Origin: Nymphaea colorata
Taxonomy: Eukaryota > Streptophyta > Magnoliopsida > Nymphaeales > Nymphaeaceae
Reading direction: 5' to 3'
Length of the DNA: 22,500 nucleotides
Assembly: GCF_008831285.2 (NCBI RefSeq)
Contig: NW_022204861.1
Location: 7,501-30,000 of the forward strand
Both the position numbers and the translations under genes were made by a program. This document shows positions 17,701 to 22,500 of the stretch, piece by piece (position 1 is the first letter of the stretch; every line of letters starts with the position of its first letter). The notes beneath the pieces are model-generated. The model was not told the DNA's origin, made no database searches, and saw nothing but the letters and a program-made list of their open reading frames with translations.

Positions 17701-18614
17701 TCCACCTTCTGGCTGTGCCCATACCGGTATGGCCTGACGTTGACAGGCTCTGCACCTTGTGCAAGGACGATTCGATGATCGTAAGCCCTTCTTGGCGGTA
17801 GGCCTTTGGGCTCATCAAAAATCTCTGGAAATCGGTCCAAGACCGATTGAATCATAGGTGGAATTGGTTCTTCCACCTTCTCTTCGGAGAAAGGTACATC
17901 CGTTGCCAATGTAAGAACCCAACACGCTGGTTGGTCATGTTGGATGGACCTTAGTGCTGTTTTGGGACGCGTGGAGCTGGCGAGTCCCTGAATCGTTATC
18001 GATTCCTCTTCTCCTTCAGGGATGAAAGTCATAGAGAAGTTCTTTACATCCCAATGAATATCTTTCCATGTTAGAAACCATGGCATGCCCAAAATTAAGT
18101 CGACTCCTTCAAGCGGAATGACGAGGCAGTCAACTTTAAAAGTTTTCTTTTTAATGGACACGTCAAGGTCTTTTCCTTCGTGAATGCACTTGAGCCGTAG
18201 TCCCCCTCCTACGATGATAGTTTGTGGGTTGCTCTCGGTGAGAGTGATCCTACACCTTTCTGCGGCTTCCTCCGTAAGGAAGTTGTTGGTGGCTCCGCTG
18301 TCGAGCAATATTAAGACTTTTTGGCCATTGATACGACCAAAAACACGCATGGCATTTGCCTTATGGGGGTCTTGAATTGAATGAAGAGATTCGACCTCTT
18401 CTGATTTCTCTTCTTTGGTCGGTGTCTCTTCTTGATGCGTTTCTTTAGGCTCAATTTTCTTGCCTTTTCTTCTAACTAGGATTTCCTCATCAGACGAGGA
18501 GCTTGAATTAGAACTGGAGGAGGAATCGCTTTCGGAGCTAGAGCTGGTCTCTGGCTCATCAATCACCACTATATTAAAAAGTGCTTTGCACTGGTGATTT
18601 TTATCCCATTGCCC
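14751..18614 (-). CDS. Pol of element A: protease, RT, RNase H, integrase, chromodomain
   Basis: The frame is open from 18614; numbering from the valine (GTG) codon at 18569 gives 1272 residues. A Ser-rich acidic run is at about 8-29. Protease: DSGAT at 90-94, then LGMPWF. Reverse transcriptase about 280-470, catalytic FFDD at 427-430. RNase H about 570-685, with D575, E612, D637, D680. Integrase: zinc site H760/H767/C797/C800, catalytic D830, D890, E926 with the 35-residue D-E spacing. GPY module at 1065, HPVFHV at 1089, chromodomain about 1117-1160, keeping W1141 and W1150 but with a weak first aromatic position. From S1176 onward the protein is encoded in the 3' LTR and ends in a glycine-rich tail (about 1228-1234). 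No internal stop. It is in the same frame as gag, so it was originally the second part of one gag-pol polyprotein; there is no ATG of its own at the start. Confidence 0.95.
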   Translation of the reverse strand, partial: GQWDKNHQCKALFNIVVIDEPETSSSSESDSSSSSNSSSSSDEEILVRRKGKKIEPKETHQEETPTKEEKSEEVESLHSIQDPHKANAMRVFGRINGQKVLILLDSGATNNFLTEEAAERCRITLTESNPQTIIVGGGLRLKCIHEGKDLDVSIKKKTFKVDCLVIPLEGVDLILGMPWFLTWKDIHWDVKNFSMTFIPEGEEESITIQGLASSTRPKTALRSIQHDQPACWVLTLATDVPFSEEKVEEPIPPMIQSVLDRFPEIFDEPKGLPPRRAYDHRIVLAQGAEPVNVRPYRYGHSQKVEIERLVKEMLESGIIRPSCSPFSSPVLLVKKKDNTWRFCIDYRALNEVTIKDRHPIPVIDELLDELAGATVFSKIDLRAGYHQIRMFDEDVLKTAFRTHDGHYEFLVMPFGLTNAPATFQRCMNDVFRAHLRDFILVFFDDILIYSKNEEQHQRHLEITLDILKEHHLFAKMSKCSFGQSSIGYLGHIVSRDGVRADPEKLQAMEKWPLPKDLKSLRGFLGLTGYYRRFIQGYGIIAQPLTQMLKKGSFSWTEKSRDAFEKLKAALMTAPVLTLPDFTKTFTIETDACEVGVGAVLGQDNHPIAYMSKALTSRAKPLSTYEKELLAIVMAVEKWRPYLIGRKFTVRTDQNSLKYMLKQRVSTPTQQRWLAKLLGYDFEIEYKKGPENKAADSLSRLAEQLMTLSVVETDIWDRLANEQQNDESLRLIKASIQQNPGSIPFYSVKGNILYRKDKAVVPPISELKQEFLHHFHDTPAAGHEGVAKTLSRIKAQFWWKGMKAAVQAYVKKCIVCQREKYEAIKPPGLLNPLPVPTKPWTDVTMDFIDAMPRSEGKEAVLVVVDRLTKYSHFAPLPRLYQGPLVANVYHEYIGKLHGMPQSVVCDRDSIFLSAFWQEYMKNMGTKLNFSTAHHPQTDGQSEIVNRSLETYLRCFAGERPATWVKYLPWAEWSYNTSLHSSTGMTPYEGIYGFPPPSIPRYEGGTAEDDSVDCELRTREEVLESLKQNIVKAQNRMKQVYDKGRKDREFEVGDYVWLKRLPLKQKSLMGQPYSKLLPRYYGPYPVVQKVGKAAYRLGLPRTALVHPVFHVTRLKPHQGDVPTLIEQVPDNLPTPYRILKHRYVQRQGRMRPEVLVEWEGPDRGTSWEEFGTIVHRFPSSSARGQAQGREGESVTDLPSGPDPVETEPAESSRRKRKASDIGARSLQCIKASPRKSQEAPEIVAAGGEGGATRSSTVLKQVQSQGDLDSSLGLVKLEASQPNESTSRDP
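15043..15060 (-). other. Polypurine tract of element A
   Basis: The minus strand reads AGGTAGGGAGGGGGAATC immediately before the LTR start TGTTACGG. It is translated within pol as REGES. Confidence 0.9.
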
Positions 18615-18775
18615 TCACATCTAAACACAGGCCTTTCTTCCTGTATTCTTCAATTTGTTTAGGGGACAAGTAACGGGTAGGTAGTTCACGGCCTGGACGT
18701 GGGTGTGGCCTGAACTCGTTCCCTCTGTTGTAGGGAACTAATTCCCTTCCTTTGTTCTCTCTGATTTGGTTCGAG
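18588..18775 (-). pseudogene. Nucleocapsid (zinc-knuckle) part of gag-pol, frame-disrupted
   Basis: The stretch between the capsid ORF and the protease contains the four zinc-knuckle ligands of a C-x2-C-x7-H-x-C type box, but spread over three frames: first Cys at 18625-18627, second Cys at 18617-18619, His at 18594-18596 and last Cys at 18588-18590. Gag and pol are in the same frame at either end. The pattern needs three single-base losses: near 18762-18775, near 18620 and near 18608, all of the same sign, which together restore the frame. It could be true decay or base-calling loss (see findings). As written, Gag lacks a zinc knuckle and pol would not be made by simple read-through. Confidence 0.8.
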
Positions 18776-19934
18776 AAGCAGAGGAGAAGGAAGGTTTCTT
18801 CCTCTGTTTGTCAGCCCTGCGAGCCTTTTTCTCTCGCTTTTCCTCTTTTCTCTCTTCAATTCGCTCTTCATACAGTCGGGCCATAGCGAAGCATTCTTCG
18901 AGATGATCGAAACGATGTATCTTCATCTCGCGTTTGATATCGCTTCTAAGGCCTCCTTTGAATGCTCCGATTAGAGCCTTCTCGGGCCATTGTACCATGC
19001 TAGCTAGTCTTTCGAACTGCTTTTGATAGGTGGGCACGTTCGAAGTTTGGACTAGATTTTTGAGGTCCTCGTCATAATCGATGAACGTGGACTCTCCAAA
19101 GTGAAGCTGCAAACTAGCCTTGTACTTTTCCCAAGTGGGATCGACTGTTTTGTGCTCAAACCAAAGATAGTGGGTGGTCGCTTCGCCAGTCATGTTGGCT
19201 GTAGCGATTTCTATCCATTCTTCTTGTGGAATACGATGGCACATGAAGAAGCGTTCAGCCATGAATAACCACTCTCTGAGGTGCTCTCCGTTGAATTTTG
19301 GAAAGTCGTACTTGACGGATGGTGTACGTCTTTCTTCTAGACGAGGTGGTTCTCTTCGAGTTCTCCTTGGGCGAAGGGGTGATTCATCTTCACCATCAGA
19401 TAATTCGTACATTGGGTTTTGAAGAGTTTGGCCTATCCGTGGGCCACGAGGAGTCCTGTAGTATTCGCTATAGGGCTCTTGTTGGTACCTGTCTTGTGGA
19501 GGACGCATGAGCCTACCCCCTTCTGTGCTTGTCCCAACGTGAGATATGTTGTTGGGATTGATCTCAGTGTCGGTTTGATAGCCAGGTACTGCTAACAAAC
19601 CTTTCCCTTTCTGTGCATTCGGACCCTGAGTGGTCCTTTCCGCGATGATGGCTTGCGTTTGGGTGGTAGACATTTGTCGGAACATGGCCCGTATCTCATC
19701 CATTTCCTTTTGTCTATCTGCATTTTGACGGTCCATTTCTTTCTTTCTCAAGTTCTCTACCTTAGCCATGTCGGTACGCATCTGTAATAACTCTTTTTCT
19801 ATGCTTAGGATGCGTCCTAAAGCATAGTCGGGCACTTGGCCTCTCTGTGATGGCTGAGCCTCTTCGGGAGTGTCATGAGGATTCTCCTCAAGCACGGGCT
19901 CATCTGAGTTAACATTCTTTTTTGATTTTCCCAT
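18738..19934 (-). CDS. Gag (capsid) of element A, 398 aa as read
   Basis: I take the ATG at 19934 (MGKSKK); the open frame continues six codons upstream but only from a TTG. The N-terminal 90 residues are charged and heptad-like (about 45-90, coiled coil). A Pro/Arg/acidic linker follows to about 205. The retrotransposon Gag domain spans about 209-360, with the wording YDFPKFNGEHLREWLFMAER, IATANMTGEA, WEKYKASLQLHFGE and YQKQFERLAS. A Lys/Arg/Glu helix follows. The ORF stops at 18738 before the zinc knuckle, because of a frame loss around 18762-18775; the last eight to ten residues are therefore probably out of frame. It forms the particle that packages element RNA, and is the likely source of Gag for element B. 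Confidence 0.9.
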   Translation of the reverse strand: MGKSKKNVNSDEPVLEENPHDTPEEAQPSQRGQVPDYALGRILSIEKELLQMRTDMAKVENLRKKEMDRQNADRQKEMDEIRAMFRQMSTTQTQAIIAERTTQGPNAQKGKGLLAVPGYQTDTEINPNNISHVGTSTEGGRLMRPPQDRYQQEPYSEYYRTPRGPRIGQTLQNPMYELSDGEDESPLRPRRTRREPPRLEERRTPSVKYDFPKFNGEHLREWLFMAERFFMCHRIPQEEWIEIATANMTGEATTHYLWFEHKTVDPTWEKYKASLQLHFGESTFIDYDEDLKNLVQTSNVPTYQKQFERLASMVQWPEKALIGAFKGGLRSDIKREMKIHRFDHLEECFAMARLYEERIEERKEEKREKKARRADKQRKKPSFSSASRTKSERTKEGN

Positions 19935-20454
19935 TTTAACTTGCGAAATCAAAAACTAACCTAACTGAAATCCAAAGTCTGACACAACTGCCACTCTTAA
20001 TCTAACCTAGACTGTCGACTCTGTCACGCTGCCGCTGCCACTGCTTGAGCTGCCGCGCGTGAGTCCTAAGGCAAGGGAGACGGGTTGGCCCGTCTAAAGC
20101 CGCGCTACGCCTTAGCGCCTAGGCAATCTCACCTCGCTCTCGGCCGGGCTTTAAAAAAGCCTAAATCGTCACACCCGCCTGGTGTCTCGACGACGAGCCT
20201 CGAGCTTAGCTGCCCTCGGGTGTACGTTGTGTACAACCCCACACTTGCTAAAATCGAGCAAGCGAAGCCTAGAACTTACTGAATATAATGCTGGAAGTCG
20301 TGAAACCTTTACTTTTCTAACGACTTAGAAACCCGAAATACCCTGACAAGAAAACCCGAAACTGATACCTCTGAATTTCTGCCGTTTGAAGTACCTTCTG
20401 AAGCTGACTTTTTTGTAGGTCGGGTGCTCAGACTGACAGTTCTAGTCTCAAGTT
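19935..20454 (-). other. Element A leader between primer-binding site and gag
   Basis: About 520 bp with no gene. On the minus strand a donor-like TTCA|GTAAGTTC starts an interval at 20279, and an acceptor-like GGATTTCAG ends it at 19965, 31 bp before the gag ATG. This would be a 315-bp leader intron. Evidence is limited to the motifs. Confidence 0.4.
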
Positions 20455-20467
20455 GGCTCTGATACCA
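20455..20467 (-). other. Primer-binding site of element A (initiator tRNA-Met)
   Basis: The minus strand reads TGGTATCAGAGCC, two bases from the LTR end at 20470. It fixes the orientation and marks the right LTR as the 5' LTR. Confidence 0.95.
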
Positions 20468-20469
20468 AT

Positions 20470-22500
20470 TGTTAGGTCTCGTCCCGATTAGGCCAGAATT
20501 TCCTAACCAAGACGCTCCTACTGCCAAGACCGACTTGAGTACTACCTAAAAACCAAAATTCCTAAATAAAATTTAGTACAATTAATCTACCCGGCCGGAC
20601 AAACCCCGGCGCAACAACCCCTAGGACAAAGTTACACAGAGTGAAGTTTCCCAACCTAACTAAGGAGTAACCTATACAAACAACTACAGGGGTTACAGGC
20701 TAGTACAAACGCAAGCGATACAAAGATTACTCTCAACTCACTCACAAACACACCAAACCATGCAAACCACTTCTAACGGACAAACCACACCCAACGAAAG
20801 CAAATGGGTAGGTCTGCTCCTTGCGACCGTGTCTCGGGCAATAAGACCCTCGAGGTGCCACAGTGAGGAGCTTGGCCGAAGCCTGGGCTAAAACAACAAA
20901 TTAAATAAACTAGATGAAATCCTAGTGCAAAAACAGAATGAACACCCTCCCCGAATCTACAAAGGCTGGAGAGCGTTACCGACCAAGGCGCTGCCTTGGC
21001 TGTACCGAGAGACCACGGGGTAGAATACCTAAGCCCCGGGTATTGCAGCTCACGGGCCGGCGTGAAGCGCGCGGCCTGGACAGCCTCCTGCTGTCGGACG
21101 ACGTGGACAGACTGCTGGCCGAGACAGCCGCCTGCTGTCGGCGCTGACGGGCAGTGCGCTGCCGAGAACAGTCGGCTGCTGTTGTGGGCGAACCTGCGGA
21201 CGAGTAGCCTAGACGAGCTTGCTGTCGCCGGGCAGACAGACAGAGTGCCGACGAGGTTGTGCGACCACCTGTCACCTGAGGCGCGGGCTGGATGCCGCGG
21301 TGCTGACGGAAGGAGGAGGCGACCGCCTGTCGCCTGAGATGCGCCTGCGGGATGCGGCGCGGCCGAGGGGGGCGAAAGCCTTGCGGCAGTGCCTACCTAC
21401 CTGGCGCTGGAAGTGGCTCGGCCACGGTTATCGACAAGGAATGCCGACGACGGCGCGGGTGGCCGAGGGGCTGGCCGACGACGGCTAGCGAGCGGCTAGC
21501 GTCTCCGGCTGTTCCTAGTCCCTAGCTAAGGTCGGGTTAGCTTGGACGGGCAGAGCTCTACGGGTAGGCTGGTTAAGCGAAGTGAGGTTAAAGGCTAGGG
21601 TAGGCTAGAGGAAGCAGAGCTAAGGTGCGGAAGACAGGTTAACCTAGCTACTAGGTGGGCTAAGCCGAAAGGTAGAAGAGGAAGCAAGAGAGGCTAAGGC
21701 AAGGCTCGGGAGTTGGGACTTAGCGAGCTGGTTGGAGATGAAGAGAGATCACAAGTGAGCTCGGTTGGGTCTGGTCAATGGACACTCGAGATAAACTCGA
21801 GTCAACTGGGTTCAACCTAAGGTGCCTCGGGTTTGACCGAGTTCCTACTAGGCTAGGTCAGGTCGGGTTCAGTCAACTTGGGTTAAGACCTAGAAGAGGT
21901 CGACTAGGTTAAGTCCGGTTAAGGTTTAGCTGGGTTAGGACCAAATGGGTTAGGTCGAGTGGTGAGGACCTGGATGCTTGCCACTTGGCAAGATGAACGG
22001 GTTAGCTAATGTGCGCTAAGGAATGCCTATCAACAAGGGAAAGGTGAAATGCTTTCCTAAAGAGAAGGGGATGAACCTAGACTAGAATCGGGAAAAGGGG
22101 AGATAGCTACACGATGTAGCTTAGTGGACTTCGAAGAAGGGGAGATGGAGACACGTGGACAGATGAAGGGTGGAGACTAGCTGCGGTTGGGCGAGGTGGA
22201 GAGGCGGCCAAGGGAGGAACGAGTCCTCGGGTGCTTTTCCTAAAGTTTAGGAAGAGGGGCGCGAGTTGGGGGAGAGGTGCGCTAAGTGGGGAAAAGGCAA
22301 GGGCGAGGTGGCAAGACGGAACGCAAAGGGGAAAAGTAACTCGACGAGGCGGAGGGGGTGCTGGGTCGTGGTCCTTCAGATCTTGACACGTGGCCAGATG
22401 TAAGGCCACAACTTCATGCGATAAGGGAGAAGACCAAGCAACAAGTAAAGTGGGGCGAGGTGGCGAGGTGGCTCCTATGAACTAGGGGGCACTTTCCTAA
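20470..22500 (-). repeat. Element A 5' LTR, U5 end and part of R, cut by window end
   Basis: It begins TGTTAGGTCTCG and follows the left LTR throughout, uninterrupted where B sits in the other copy. It differs by two substitutions (C21169 versus T11917; A versus G near 21677 and 12426) and by nine single-base losses, near 20673, 21229, 21780, 21960, 22020, 22066, 22096, 22294 and 22319. End positions confirm a net shortfall of exactly nine bases. The TATA box, U3 and outer end lie outside the window. Confidence 0.95.

Larger units (their letters stand above)
261..22500 (-). mobile_element. Element A: autonomous-type Ty3/gypsy chromovirus, interrupted by element B, right end outside window
   Basis: On the minus strand the order is 5' LTR (20470 onward, cut by the window), primer-binding site, leader, gag, pol with a chromodomain, polypurine tract, 3' LTR (15042 down to 261). 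The 3' LTR is split by element B at 309-11259. Domain order PR-RT-RH-INT-chromodomain defines a chromovirus. RT wording resembles the Reina/Tcn1-like side of chromoviruses, but 3.8-kb LTRs do not fit the short LTRs usual for Reina, so I leave the clade open. Removing B gives an internal region of 5427 bp and a predicted full length near 13 kb. Where both LTRs can be compared (about 2 kb) I find two substitutions and nine single-base losses, all losses in the right copy, so insertion was recent. Confidence 0.93.

Noticed and set aside
1-22500. Host genes, tRNA or rRNA genes, CRISPR arrays or bacterial operons
   Set aside because: None found; all coding potential of note belongs to the two retrotransposons.

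Overview
The window is entirely transposable-element DNA from a plant nuclear genome; no host gene is visible. The evidence for a plant is two primer-binding sites that match the 3' end of the initiator tRNA-Met used by plant LTR retrotransposons, chromovirus-type Ty3/gypsy coding domains, TG...CA LTR ends, and 5-bp target-site duplications. I cannot name the species.

Layout. Positions 1-260 are flanking DNA with one and a third copies of a degenerate 187-bp tandem repeat (possible satellite). At 261 begins element A, a Ty3/gypsy chromovirus on the minus strand with unusually long LTRs (about 3.8 kb). Its 3' LTR (261-308 plus 11260-15042) is split by element B. Then follow the A polypurine tract, pol (protease, RT, RNase H, integrase, chromodomain; 14751-18614), a frame-disrupted nucleocapsid region (18588-18775), gag (18738-19934), a leader, the primer-binding site (20455-20467) and the first 2031 bp of the 5' LTR (20470 to the window end). 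The whole gag-pol is one frame apart from three clustered single-base losses.

Element B (309-11259, 10,951 bp) is a complete, very young LTR element in the same orientation. It sits 48 bp inside the 3' LTR of A and is flanked by the direct repeat CGCTC. Its LTRs are 3956 and 3965 bp, differ by one 9-bp repeat unit and (as far as I found) two substitutions, and together are about 70% of the element. It has no gag, protease, RT or integrase. Its only long ORF encodes an 879-aa protein with an N-terminal FHA-like domain, an acidic serine-rich stretch and a long unrecognised region.

How they fit together. A and B share collinear LTR blocks, the same primer-binding site, similar polypurine tracts, an ORF that runs in the same codon phase through the polypurine tract into the 3' LTR, and a similar glycine-rich C-terminal tail. 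The best reading is an autonomous/non-autonomous pair: B would depend on A-family Gag, RT and integrase and contribute an FHA protein of unknown role. The FHA-carrying element is the most novel item here. Most indels in the right-hand part of the window are one-sided single-base losses, so base-level quality there should be doubted before the A element is called dead.
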